Source: Chloroflexota bacterium (GTDB taxonomy: Bacteria > Chloroflexota > Anaerolineae > Aggregatilineales > Phototrophicaceae). From it: a stretch of DNA of 57,202 nucleotides. The first letter of the stretch is position 1. Each line of letters begins with the position of its first letter. The notes beneath the pieces were generated by a model. It saw nothing but the letters and a program-made list of their open reading frames with translations. It was not told where the DNA came from and did no database searches. Of the stretch, positions 43,135-50,712 are shown one piece after another. Location of the stretch: positions 1 through 57,202 of the forward strand of contig JAPOWG010000106.1 of NCBI GenBank assembly GCA_026707745.1, in the 5' to 3' direction. Position numbers and translations under genes: made by a program.

Positions 43135-43898
43135 CAGGCGTAAAGACCGGCCTGTTGGCCGCCGTCAAGTACGAAGACCTGGCCCGTGATCATCCTGGCG
43201 GCGTCTGAAGCGAGATAGACAGCCATCTCCGCCACGTCCTCCGCGCCGATCATCCCTCGCAGCGGCTGATACTGTTTCAGAAAAGCGTCTCGTTGGGACG
43301 GCGGGAAGCCTTCGTTCAAGGGCGTGTCGACGTAACCCGGGCAGATCGCGTTGCAGCGAATATTGTCGCGGGCGTAATCGAGAGCGATGGAACGACTGAG
43401 ATTGATAACGCCGGCCTTGGCGACCGAGTAAGCCGCTTTGTTCCCGGCGGCGCGAATGCCGAAGCTGCCGGCGGTATTGAGGATGACGCCGCCACCCGCT
43501 TCAATCATCAGCGGCAGCGCGCATCTGGCGGCCAGGAACACAGATTTGAGATCGATATTGAGGCACTCGTCCCAATCGGCTTCGCTGATATCAGTGATCC
43601 GACCGGCTGGGCTGATGCCTGCGTTGTTGAATAAGATATCCGGGGGGCCCAATTCAGAAGCGCTCTGATCGACCATACGCCGCACATCAGCGCTGATGGC
43701 GACGTCCGCGCCGATTGCGATCGCGCGGCCGCCTTCTGATTCGATCGCGCGCGCTACAGCCTGCGCTTTGGACAGTGTCCGATTCACCACGGCTATGCTG
43801 GCGCCTTCCCTGGCAAAAGCATAGCAACTCGCCGCGCCAATGCCGGATCCGCCGCCGGTTAAAATTGCAACCTTGTCACGCAACTTCACGCCGCGCAC
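43134..43898 (-). CDS. SDR family oxidoreductase, nitrogen-compound cluster (1)
   Basis: 254 residues: LTGGGSGIG near 14, NNAGISP near 91, NTAGSFG (catalytic site Ser in AGS), YSVAKAG near 157 and the CPGYVDTPL loop. All key residues are present. It overlaps the amidohydrolase start by one base (TGATG) and follows the other SDR by 21 bases, so three genes are translationally linked. Two adjacent, different SDRs suggest two oxidation steps or a stereochemical inversion through a ketone. Confidence 0.88.
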   Translation of the reverse strand: MRGVKLRDKVAILTGGGSGIGAASCYAFAREGASIAVVNRTLSKAQAVARAIESEGGRAIAIGADVAISADVRRMVDQSASELGPPDILFNNAGISPAGRITDISEADWDECLNIDLKSVFLAARCALPLMIEAGGGVILNTAGSFGIRAAGNKAAYSVAKAGVINLSRSIALDYARDNIRCNAICPGYVDTPLNEGFPPSQRDAFLKQYQPLRGMIGAEDVAEMAVYLASDAARMITGQVFVLDGGQQAGLYA

Positions 43899-43919
43899 CC
43901 CCCAAAGGCTACACCCTGG

Positions 43920-44672
43920 TCAATTGAGCATCCAACCGCCATCGACAAAGATCATTTCCCCCGTGATATAGCGTGACTCGTCCGAGGCCAGAAAGAGCGC
44001 GACATCGGCGACATCGCGCGGCTGGCCCAAACGGCGCAGCGGTATCGTCGTCTTCGCCCAGCGTTGGTTGTCTTCCTGGCTCGGCAACATAGGCGTATCG
44101 ATGATGCCGGGCGCCATAGAATTAGCGCGAATCCCCCGCGGTCCGTATTCCAGCGCGATGCAGCGCGTCATGGTCGCAACGGCTCCCTTGGTCGTGCAAT
44201 AAGCGGCGGAATCAACAAAGGCGACCGCCGCGCCGATCGACGCCAGATTGACAATCGTCCCTTTGATCTCGTGACGCAGCCAATGCCGTATCACGATCTG
44301 CGACACCAAAAAAACGCCCTTTACATTGATCGCCATAATGCGGTCGTATTGCTCGTCGGTGGTCTGCTCAAAGGGCGCGTTGAAAAAGACGCCCGCGTTA
44401 TTGACCACCGTGTGGACCATGCCCAGCTCGGCAATGCCGTCATCAACCACTTGTTGAACCTGCTCCCGCAGCGCCACATCCGTCTCGCGAGAGACGGTCT
44501 TCACCCCGTTGGATTCCGCCTCGGCGGCGACTTGGCGCAGGCTTTCCAGGTTCAGGTCACAAAGTACCAGATTCGCGCCCTCTGCGGCGAAGCGCAGGGC
44601 GATAGCCCGCCCGATGCCTTGAGCGGCCCCGGTGACAAGCGCGGTCTTCCCGGACAGACGTCCCATAATCAC
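43920..44672 (-). CDS. SDR family oxidoreductase, nitrogen-compound cluster (2)
   Basis: 250 residues: VTGAAQGIG near 13, NNAGVFF near 90, NLASIGA, YCTTKGA near 156, APGIIDTPM loop. It ends with EMIFVDGGWMLN. Its ATG overlaps the stop of the lipoyl-domain gene by four bases (ATGA). It is distinct from the neighbouring SDR; identity is that of the general family only. Tight coupling to a lipoyl carrier and E1 genes points to a shared pathway. Confidence 0.88.
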   Translation of the reverse strand: MIMGRLSGKTALVTGAAQGIGRAIALRFAAEGANLVLCDLNLESLRQVAAEAESNGVKTVSRETDVALREQVQQVVDDGIAELGMVHTVVNNAGVFFNAPFEQTTDEQYDRIMAINVKGVFLVSQIVIRHWLRHEIKGTIVNLASIGAAVAFVDSAAYCTTKGAVATMTRCIALEYGPRGIRANSMAPGIIDTPMLPSQEDNQRWAKTTIPLRRLGQPRDVADVALFLASDESRYITGEMIFVDGGWMLN

Positions 44673-44911
44673 GCCGTCTCTATGTAGCCGATGACTTCGC
44701 CAACCGGCACTTCGTCATCCACTTCGCAACTCAATTCCACCACGACTCCGCCGGCTGGCGCTTCCACTTCCGTGCTGACCTTTTCCGTCTCGATTAGGAC
44801 GATGCCATCACCCTCGGCCACAGAATCCCCCTCCGCCACCAGCCACTCGACGATCAAACCCTCTTCCATCGTCATTCCGAATTTCGGCATATAGATTGGA
44901 ATCAATGACAC
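44669..44911 (-). CDS. Stand-alone lipoyl (biotinyl/lipoyl) domain protein
   Basis: 80 residues and nothing but one lipoyl domain: IYMPKFGMTMEEGLIVEWLV, then the modification loop LIETEKVSTEVEAPAGG with the target Lys in ETEKV, and VGEVIGYIETA. In 2-oxoacid dehydrogenase complexes this domain is the N-terminus of E2; here there is no peripheral-subunit-binding domain and no acyltransferase. It is directly downstream of the E1 beta gene (41-base gap) and overlaps the SDR by four bases. It would accept the acyl group from E1, but what happens next is not explained by the genes present. Confidence 0.9.
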   Translation of the reverse strand: MSLIPIYMPKFGMTMEEGLIVEWLVAEGDSVAEGDGIVLIETEKVSTEVEAPAGGVVVELSCEVDDEVPVGEVIGYIETA

Positions 44912-44952
44912 ATCAATCTCCTTAGCGGGTCAGCTCCGCGTCCTGGATAAAT

Positions 44953-45921
44953 TCAAGTCAAGGTTTTGCGCGCGGCAGCGACGACATCCGCCGCCGAAGG
45001 CAGAACCGCCTTCTCCAAGACCGGACTAAAAGGCATCGGCACATCCGCGTTAGTCACGCGCTGTACCGGCGCCTTGAGATCCGCAAAGGCCTCTTCCGCC
45101 ACCGTAGCCGCCCATTCACTGGCGGCGCTGCACGTGGGGAAACTCTCGTCTACAGCCACGAAGCGTCCCGTCTTGGCGACGCTTTCCAGGACCGTCTGCT
45201 TGTCCCAGGGCGACAGACTGCGCAAGTCAATCACTTCGGCCTCAAGGCCTTCAGTCGCCAGCTCCTCGGCGGCCTCCAACGCGGTATAGACCGTTGGCCC
45301 CACTGCAGAGATGGTGACATCGCTTCCGCTACGCTTGACATCGGCAACGCCGATAGGGACAAGATACTCGTCTGACGGCACTTCGCCCCGCTTGCCGCCC
45401 AAGGACAGCGAATGCAGGAAAATCACCGGGTTGTCATCGCGTATCGCCGACTTGAGCAAGCCTTTGCCATCGTAAGGACTGCTCGGCAATATGACTTTGA
45501 TTTGCGGCATATTCATGAAGAACTGATGCACCGCCTGGCTATGATGATGCCCGGCGCTGCTGCCGGCGCCGTTCTGCACCATGAAAACCAGCGGCACCTT
45601 CGTCTGCCCGCCATACATGTAACGCATCGCGCCCGCTTGATTGGCGATCTGGTCGAAGGCGAGATAAAGAAAGGTGCCGAACATCAGATCCACGATCGGG
45701 CGCAGTCCGGTCACGGCAGCGCCAATCCCGGCGCCGGCCACCGCCAACTCGGAAATCGGCGTGTCGATGACGCGCTTGTCGCCGAATTCGGCGTGCAGCC
45801 CGCGCGTGCTGGGGAAGACGCCAATTCGCACATCCTCGCCGATGAGAAATACACGGTCATCCCGACGCATCTCTTCGGCTAAAGCTTCCTGAATCGCCGC
45901 CACATAGGTTTTGCGAGGCAT
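44953..45921 (-). CDS. 2-oxoacid dehydrogenase E1 component, beta subunit
   Basis: 322 residues: KTYVAAIQEALAEEMRRDDR, VFLIGEDVRIG, FGDKRVIDTPISELAVAGAG, GAGSSAGHHHSQAVHQFF, LPSSPYDGKGLLKSAI, DLRSLSPWD and VAVDESFPTCSAASEWAATV are the landmarks of E1 beta of pyruvate/branched-chain/acetoin dehydrogenases. It forms an alpha2beta2 ThDP enzyme with the preceding gene. The sequence does not fix the substrate class. Confidence 0.92.
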   Translation of the reverse strand: MPRKTYVAAIQEALAEEMRRDDRVFLIGEDVRIGVFPSTRGLHAEFGDKRVIDTPISELAVAGAGIGAAVTGLRPIVDLMFGTFLYLAFDQIANQAGAMRYMYGGQTKVPLVFMVQNGAGSSAGHHHSQAVHQFFMNMPQIKVILPSSPYDGKGLLKSAIRDDNPVIFLHSLSLGGKRGEVPSDEYLVPIGVADVKRSGSDVTISAVGPTVYTALEAAEELATEGLEAEVIDLRSLSPWDKQTVLESVAKTGRFVAVDESFPTCSAASEWAATVAEEAFADLKAPVQRVTNADVPMPFSPVLEKAVLPSAADVVAAARKTLT

Positions 45922-45963
45922 TCTATCTAACGCTCCGGGCGCTCCGGGCTATCCCGCGCCCAT

Positions 45964-46947
45964 TCATACCCACAGGTCTTCAAATAGGGATTCGACTTCA
46001 GGTGAGGGGCCGTCCCGCGCGGCATCGACCGCCTCAGCCACGGATTGAGTGATTTCGGCGTCCAGCGTTTCCAGCTTCGCCGCCGGCAAAATATCATTCT
46101 CGCTGACATAGGTATGCAGCAGGAGCAGCGGGTCCTTGGCCTGCGCAGCCGCCATCTCTTCATCGCTGCGATATTTTTGACCGCCCAAGAAGGCTTCTTC
46201 GCCCTCGGCATGGCTGCCCCGGCGATGGGTCTTCGCTTCGATCAGAGTCGGCCCGCCACCACCGCGAGCGCGCTCCACGGCCGTCTTGGTGAGGCGGTAC
46301 ATTTCGAAGGCATCAGTGCCATCGGCAACCAGGCCCGGGATGCCATATCCGGCCGCGCGATCGGCGATATCCGTGATATTCATCGCGTGAAGCGCCGGCG
46401 TGAACTCGCCATACTGATTGTTCTCGCAGACAAAAATCACCGGCAGCGTCAGCGTCGACGCCAGATTAAGCGACTCATGAAAACTGCCTTCGTTGGCGGC
46501 GCCGTCGCCGAAAAAGCAGACGGATACGCGCTCGCTGCCGGTATACCAGGCGCTCAAGCCTGCGCCTACGGAGATTGGCATGCCGCCGCCAACAATGCCA
46601 ATTGCGCCCAACATGCCGATATCAAAATCAGCGATATGCATCGAACCGCCCTTGCCTTTGCAATAGCCGGTCGCTTTGCCGAACAACTCCGCCATCATGC
46701 GCTTAAGATCGCCGCCTTTGGCAATGACATGACCATGCCCGCGGTGCGTGCTGATGATGGTATCCGCATCGGTAAGGGCGGCGCAGACACCGGCGGCCAC
46801 GGCTTCTTCGCCAATATAGAGGTGCACGAAACCGGGCAATTGCCCCTGCCGGAAAAGCCGGCCCACCTCCTCCTCGAAGCGGCGGATGCGCAGGACACGC
46901 GTATAAATGTCCTGCACAACTTCAAGCGGTATATCCTGATGATGCAT
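45964..46947 (-). CDS. 2-oxoacid dehydrogenase E1 component, alpha subunit
   Basis: 327 residues. The ThDP motif begins GDGAANEGSFHESLNLA near residue 153 and ends VFVCENNQYG. FRQGQLPGFVHLYIGEEAVA, STHRGHGHVIAKG and AKTHRRGSHAEGEE also match the family, the last including the phosphorylation-loop region. It decarboxylates a 2-oxo acid and passes the acyl group to a lipoyl domain, supplied here by the small downstream gene. It starts just nine bases after the M20 hydrolase stop. Confidence 0.92.
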   Translation of the reverse strand: MHHQDIPLEVVQDIYTRVLRIRRFEEEVGRLFRQGQLPGFVHLYIGEEAVAAGVCAALTDADTIISTHRGHGHVIAKGGDLKRMMAELFGKATGYCKGKGGSMHIADFDIGMLGAIGIVGGGMPISVGAGLSAWYTGSERVSVCFFGDGAANEGSFHESLNLASTLTLPVIFVCENNQYGEFTPALHAMNITDIADRAAGYGIPGLVADGTDAFEMYRLTKTAVERARGGGGPTLIEAKTHRRGSHAEGEEAFLGGQKYRSDEEMAAAQAKDPLLLLHTYVSENDILPAAKLETLDAEITQSVAEAVDAARDGPSPEVESLFEDLWV

Positions 46948-46956
46948 CTCGTCGCC

Positions 46957-48171
46957 TCAGGTCAGCAAGGCTTCGGCGGTCAGCGCCAGTGCTTTCGTCG
47001 CGGTGATGACCTGGTTCATACTAACGCATTCGTCAACCATAGGCCAAACCGGGATGAATCCGGGCCCGTATTCTACGCAGGTGATTCCGACTCCCTTGAA
47101 GTGGCAGGTATCGGCCGTCGCGCCGATGCGATGGCCGGCGCCGACTCGCGGCTCGGCGCCGGTGACTTGTGCATGCGCTGCGACCAACTGCGTGACCACC
47201 GGGGCATCAAGGGACGTCGCCTCGCGCGCCGGCATATTAGGCTGCTGATCGCTCTGCGGGATCAACAACTCATACTCAAACTCGTCGTCTTCGCTGCGGA
47301 TTTGCTCCAGACGCGCCCGCATATCCTCGCGCACACCCTCTTCCGTCATGCCCGGGGTGATCCGCAGGTCAAAGGCGACGGTCGTCACATCCTGATAGTG
47401 CTCAATGTCGCGGATCGCCATTGAAGGATAACCCGGAAGCAGCGGATGCGGGTGATAGCGCAGCCAGCCGCCATCTTCGGCACGCGGGATCTGCACGTAA
47501 GAGGGGCTGAAGGCGTCGATGACCCCCGTTGCTTTCTCAATCGGATTCACGTAGGGTACGCGGTGCTTAAATTCGCCATGCACCCGTATCTTACCTTGAA
47601 CATAACCGACCGAAATCACGCCGACATCCAGGTTCCCCGCCTCGGTAACGATGCAGAAATCAGGACGGCAGCCGCTCTCGATCAAATGCAGGGCGCCCAC
47701 TCCACCGCCGGTCTCGGCGACGACGCAGGCCAGGATCAGGTCGCCCTTTAGCGGCTTCCCGCCGCGGCGAAGCGCCTCGCCCGCCATCAACATCGAAGCC
47801 AGGCCGGCTTTCATATTCAGCGCGCCCAAGCCATAGATCTTCCCATCGGCAATCTCGGCGCCGAAAGGATCGTAAGTCCATTGGTCGCGTCGGAAGACAT
47901 CGCCATTCCAATCGCTGGTATCGGTATGGCCGCAGAGCATTAAAGAGGGACCGCTGCCATCACCCCGTAGCACGCCTATCGCCTGATGGGTCGCATCGCC
48001 GTCATTCAGGGGCACCGCCTGAAGTTCCACATCGTAGCCACGCCCCGACATCCAGTCGGCCAGCCAAGTCCCGATCTGGGATTCCCGCCACAAGAAAGAC
48101 GGGATACGAATCAACTGGCGCGTCAATTCGATGGCTTCGTGATCTTGAATATGCGCGAGGATCGTGGACAT
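46957..48171 (-). CDS. M20 family metallohydrolase (ArgE/DapE/ACY1-like)
   Basis: 404 residues from ATG 48171; the frame is open to 48231 but that would overlap the RidA gene. Zinc-binding features: LCGHTDTSDW near residue 79 (His, Asp), AETGGGVGALHLIES (Glu pair replaced by ETG), VTEAGNLDVG and the C-terminal GVTCVEYGPGF. Members remove acyl, carbamoyl or amide groups from amino acids. It probably releases an amino acid or amine from the substrate of the cluster. Six bases separate it from the RidA stop. Confidence 0.88.
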   Translation of the reverse strand: MSTILAHIQDHEAIELTRQLIRIPSFLWRESQIGTWLADWMSGRGYDVELQAVPLNDGDATHQAIGVLRGDGSGPSLMLCGHTDTSDWNGDVFRRDQWTYDPFGAEIADGKIYGLGALNMKAGLASMLMAGEALRRGGKPLKGDLILACVVAETGGGVGALHLIESGCRPDFCIVTEAGNLDVGVISVGYVQGKIRVHGEFKHRVPYVNPIEKATGVIDAFSPSYVQIPRAEDGGWLRYHPHPLLPGYPSMAIRDIEHYQDVTTVAFDLRITPGMTEEGVREDMRARLEQIRSEDDEFEYELLIPQSDQQPNMPAREATSLDAPVVTQLVAAHAQVTGAEPRVGAGHRIGATADTCHFKGVGITCVEYGPGFIPVWPMVDECVSMNQVITATKALALTAEALLT

Positions 48172-48176
48172 CAACT

Positions 48177-48569
48177 TCAACCGTCGTCGATGACGGCCCA
48201 AACATCGAATCCGACTTGAGCGCCTCCCCACAGTTCCCGGACGCCAATGGTGTTACGGGTGGGATAGGGCTCGCTGAAGTATTCGCAGTAGATGGCGTCC
48301 ATTTCGGCAAAGCGATTGATGTCGGTCAGCGAAACATTGACCCGGATGACATCCGTCAATGCGCAACCGGCCGCTTCCAAAACGGCTTTGATATTCTCCA
48401 GCGCTTGCCGCGCTTCCGCCCCGAAACCGCCACCGACCAGCCCCGAGCCGTCAGGCGCCGTGCCGAGATAACCCGATGTCACCAGCAGGTTGCCGTGCCG
48501 CAGGGCTTGACTATAGCCGCTGGTCGGGACCGGCGCTTCTTCTGTCAGGATGACATCGGGGGGCGCCAT
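48177..48569 (-). CDS. RidA family protein, nitrogen-compound cluster
   Basis: 130 residues, the usual RidA size: SGYSQALRHGNLLVTSGYLG, ALENIKAVLEAAGCALTDVI, RVNVSLTDIN, YPTRNTIGVRELWGGAQVGF. The catalytic Arg position (PTRNTIG) is retained, although RidA proteins usually show PxRxxV. It would speed up hydrolysis of an enamine/imine formed after deamination, to a 2-oxo acid, which suits the E1 genes downstream. It is four bases from the regulator gene, so it is part of the same operon. Confidence 0.85.
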   Translation of the reverse strand: MAPPDVILTEEAPVPTSGYSQALRHGNLLVTSGYLGTAPDGSGLVGGGFGAEARQALENIKAVLEAAGCALTDVIRVNVSLTDINRFAEMDAIYCEYFSEPYPTRNTIGVRELWGGAQVGFDVWAVIDDG

Positions 48570-48572
48570 CGC

Positions 48573-49256
48573 TCAGGCTCCGTTTTGCGCGTCGGCTTCG
48601 GTCTTTTCCCGCGCCTCCGTCAGGTAATTGTAAATGGTCGAGCGACTCAATCCCAATTCCTCCGCGATCAGCGGCACCGCTCGTTTCACCTGAAAAGCCC
48701 CCTTTTCATCGAGCCGCGCGACGAGATCAATCTTGTCCTCTTTGGACATGATAGGCAATTCGGCGCCGATTTCGTTGACTGCTTCACGCAAGATGATGTG
48801 GATGGTCCGCTGAATATCATCGGAAAGCGTCTCGCTAACCTCGGATCCGGCCTCCAACGCCAGGAACTCGCCCAGGAATCGGTGGAAACCAGCGAAGACG
48901 CCTATGTCCAGATTAATGCAGAAGGCGCCGTATGCCACCCCCTGCTCATCGCGGAGGAACATCGTGCAGGACTTCATATTTCTGCCGTTGGGCAAGAAGG
49001 TCTGATAGTTATAGAAGTCGCGCACAGTATTGCCGTTGCGCGCTTGCGTCAGCAAGAGGTCGGTGGCGGCGCCGCCCACCTTTCGCCCGCTGATATTGCC
49101 CTCTATGTGAATAATCGAGCGTTCGAGATCGCTGAAATCATGTATCACCACTTCGCAATGCGGCGCGCACAGCTTGGCGATGCCCACTGATAATTGCCGC
49201 AGCAAGGCGAACGTCGTCTCTCTGTCCGCCGTATCAATGGAATCAAAGGTATTCAT
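48573..49256 (-). CDS. YheO/DauR-like PAS-HTH transcriptional regulator
   Basis: 227 residues. An N-terminal YheO-type PAS domain (about 15-135: GIAKLCAPHCEVVIHDFSDL, GNISGRKVGG, RNMKSCTMFLRDEQG, GAFCINLDIGVF) is followed by a C-terminal HTH_22 domain (VPLIAEELGLSRSTIYNYL near residue 205). Relatives such as DauR repress operons for D-arginine or similar amino compounds, and the PAS domain senses a small molecule. It is the first gene of the - strand operon and divergent from the creatininase gene. Candidate operator sites of the form TGTACA-n3-TGTACA occur at 49352-49366 and 50619-50633. Confidence 0.85.
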   Translation of the reverse strand: MNTFDSIDTADRETTFALLRQLSVGIAKLCAPHCEVVIHDFSDLERSIIHIEGNISGRKVGGAATDLLLTQARNGNTVRDFYNYQTFLPNGRNMKSCTMFLRDEQGVAYGAFCINLDIGVFAGFHRFLGEFLALEAGSEVSETLSDDIQRTIHIILREAVNEIGAELPIMSKEDKIDLVARLDEKGAFQVKRAVPLIAEELGLSRSTIYNYLTEAREKTEADAQNGA

Positions 49257-49310
49257 TGGGACTTCGATTTCTCAAGTTGCAAAAACCAGGACCCCGCGGC
49301 AAAGGCGGAT

Positions 49311-49344
49311 TTGCAATTGCGCGCGTCATGATAAACAATATATC
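49311..49344 (+). promoter_or_regulatory. Candidate promoter of the creatininase-family gene
   Basis: TTGCGC (49317-49322), 16 bp, TATATC (49339-49344). TTGCAA lies just upstream. Both boxes are imperfect. The operator-like sequence begins eight bases later at the expected transcription start. Confidence 0.35.
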
Positions 49345-49351
49345 CAAGAAT

Positions 49352-49366
49352 TATACAAACTGTAAA
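49352..49366. promoter_or_regulatory. Operator-like site, copy 1 (TATACA-aac-TGTAAA)
   Basis: Matches 11 of 15 bases of the symmetric TGTACACAATGTACA at 50619-50633. It lies between the divergent YheO-like regulator and the creatininase gene. Candidate binding site of that regulator. Confidence 0.4.
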
Positions 49367-49381
49367 GAGGCGGCGCAACAT

Positions 49382-50251
49382 ATGTCCGCTGAGGCTGATA
49401 TGAAAGATGACCTGCTCTATTCGCAGAAGGCTCCGCCGACGCTCGACGAAATGACTGGGCCGGAAGTCGAGGCGGCGTTAACTCACACGGATGTACTGCT
49501 GTTGCCCGTTGGCGCCACCGAAGCGCACGGCGCGCACCTTCCTCTGGGCACCGATTCCTTCGAAGCGCGGGAGAATTGCCGTCGAGCCGCCATCCGCCTC
49601 GACGCGCTGGGCTGCCCGGTCGTCATCGGACCGGTTATCCCCTTCGGCACGTCCAGCTTTCATCTGGGTTTCGCCGGCACGATCAGCCTTAGTTCCCACA
49701 CGATGATCAGACTGTTGACGGAAGTATGCCTGAGCCTGTACGAGACCGGCTTCCGTAAGTTCGCTCTCGTGCACGGCCACGATGGCAATCTGCCCGTCAT
49801 GATGGTGGCCGCGCAAGACGTCGTCGACAATACCGCCGACGCAAAAGCGATGGTGCTCAATTGGCTGACGCCACTGAGCAAGGTCTATCATACGATTCAG
49901 ACATCACAGAAGCAGGAGGGGCATGGCGGCGAAGGAGAGACGGCCCGAATCCTGGTGACCCATCCCGAACTGGTGCATCTCGACCGGGCGATCAAGCACC
50001 ACGTCCCGCCCGAAGACATGCGCAAGATTCAGGGCGCCGAGCATATCAAAACGGGCGGCGGCATCTTCTATGCCACGCGCCGCTACAAAGACCACACACC
50101 CTTCGGTCATATCGGCGACCCGGCGCTGGCCACCGCGGAGACGGGAGACAAGGGCTACGATGTCATCGCCGAATGGTTGGCCCGTGTCATCGCGCGTGAC
50201 TATTTCGATCGAGACATTGATCCCAATGAGATCCTTCAGTTCGATGAATGA
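49382..50251 (+). CDS. Creatininase family protein
   Basis: 289 residues from ATG 49382 (GAGG 11 bases upstream) or 283 from ATG 49400 (GAGG five bases upstream); the open frame to 49256 lacks family sequence. Metal-binding set: LPVGATEAHGAHLPLGTDS (Glu, His, Asp), VHGHDGNLPV (His), and EGHGGEGETARIL, the conserved H-GGEGET Glu. Members hydrolyse cyclic or linear amides (creatinine, formamides) or act on sugars with metal. Divergent from the regulator and probably under its control. Which amide is opened is unknown. Confidence 0.88.
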   Translation: MSAEADMKDDLLYSQKAPPTLDEMTGPEVEAALTHTDVLLLPVGATEAHGAHLPLGTDSFEARENCRRAAIRLDALGCPVVIGPVIPFGTSSFHLGFAGTISLSSHTMIRLLTEVCLSLYETGFRKFALVHGHDGNLPVMMVAAQDVVDNTADAKAMVLNWLTPLSKVYHTIQTSQKQEGHGGEGETARILVTHPELVHLDRAIKHHVPPEDMRKIQGAEHIKTGGGIFYATRRYKDHTPFGHIGDPALATAETGDKGYDVIAEWLARVIARDYFDRDIDPNEILQFDE

Positions 50252-50320
50252 TCGCCATTGGCGGCGCCACAATCGCGCCCGGCGAGATCCCGCTCGTCTA
50301 CTCGAAATCACAGTTTCCTT

Positions 50321-50545
50321 GATTGTGTATCGAATTCGGTTGATAAAAGAACAGCAACCACCTAACAGCCGGTAGGGGCGATCGAAGGTCAGTGTCTACG
50401 CGACCCGCTGCATCGCCCGACGCGCGGAAACTAAATGAGTATCGGGCGACTCACCGAGTCGCCCCTACCAGATCACTGATATTTTGGGTTTAGGATCTCA
50501 TGTCGAGAACTGTAAAAAGTATTTCAACCGAAAGGATACACTACC
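50321..50545. mobile_element. MITE-like element, copy B (225 bp, inverted)
   Basis: The reverse complement starts GGTAGTGTATCCTTTCGG and matches copy A (41341-41560) along its length, including the hairpin and a block ending in GTAGACACTGACCTTCGATC. Flanks GTTTCCTT (50313-50320) and GTTTGCTC (50546-50553) agree at 6 of 8 positions, which fits an aged 8 bp target duplication. Confidence 0.75.
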
Positions 50546-50559
50546 GTTTGCTCCGCTTT

Positions 50560-50587
50560 TTGACTTGCGGCACATACACGTTATAAT
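50560..50587 (+). promoter_or_regulatory. Promoter P1 of the peptide-type ABC operon
   Basis: TTGACT (50560-50565), 16 bp, TATAAT (50582-50587). A near-consensus sigma-70 promoter about 130 bases before the binding protein ATG. Confidence 0.65.
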
Positions 50588-50609
50588 CACGCTACTGGTG
50601 GACAGTTTG

Positions 50610-50638
50610 TTGACTATCTGTACACAATGTACAAGAAT
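50610..50638 (+). promoter_or_regulatory. Promoter P2 with an operator in its spacer
   Basis: TTGACT (50610-50615), 17 bp, AAGAAT (50633-50638). The spacer carries the symmetric element TGTACA-CAA-TGTACA (50619-50633). A protein bound there would cover the promoter completely. Confidence 0.5.
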
Positions 50639-50712
50639 TGGAACAGGCTATGGCCACAGACTACAGTTCCAGTCGCATAAGTGCGGCGATGAATAGCGAA
50701 AGGTTTTGACTC

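Larger units (their letters stand above)
50252..50712. other. 461 bp intergenic: MITE copy B and two promoters
   Basis: No gene. The first half is the inverted second copy of the 220-225 bp element, with a GGGGCGAC hairpin at 50443-50468 and a GGGGCGAT/ATCGCCC pair (50374-50418). The second half contains two tandem promoters for the peptide-type binding protein. Confidence 0.75.

Noticed and set aside
46045..47424. 459-codon open frame on the + strand across E1 alpha and the M20 gene
   Set aside because: It crosses two well-supported - strand genes; composition is shadow-like and there is no ribosome site.
48216..49190. 324-codon + strand open frame over RidA and the regulator
   Set aside because: Shadow of two conserved - strand proteins.
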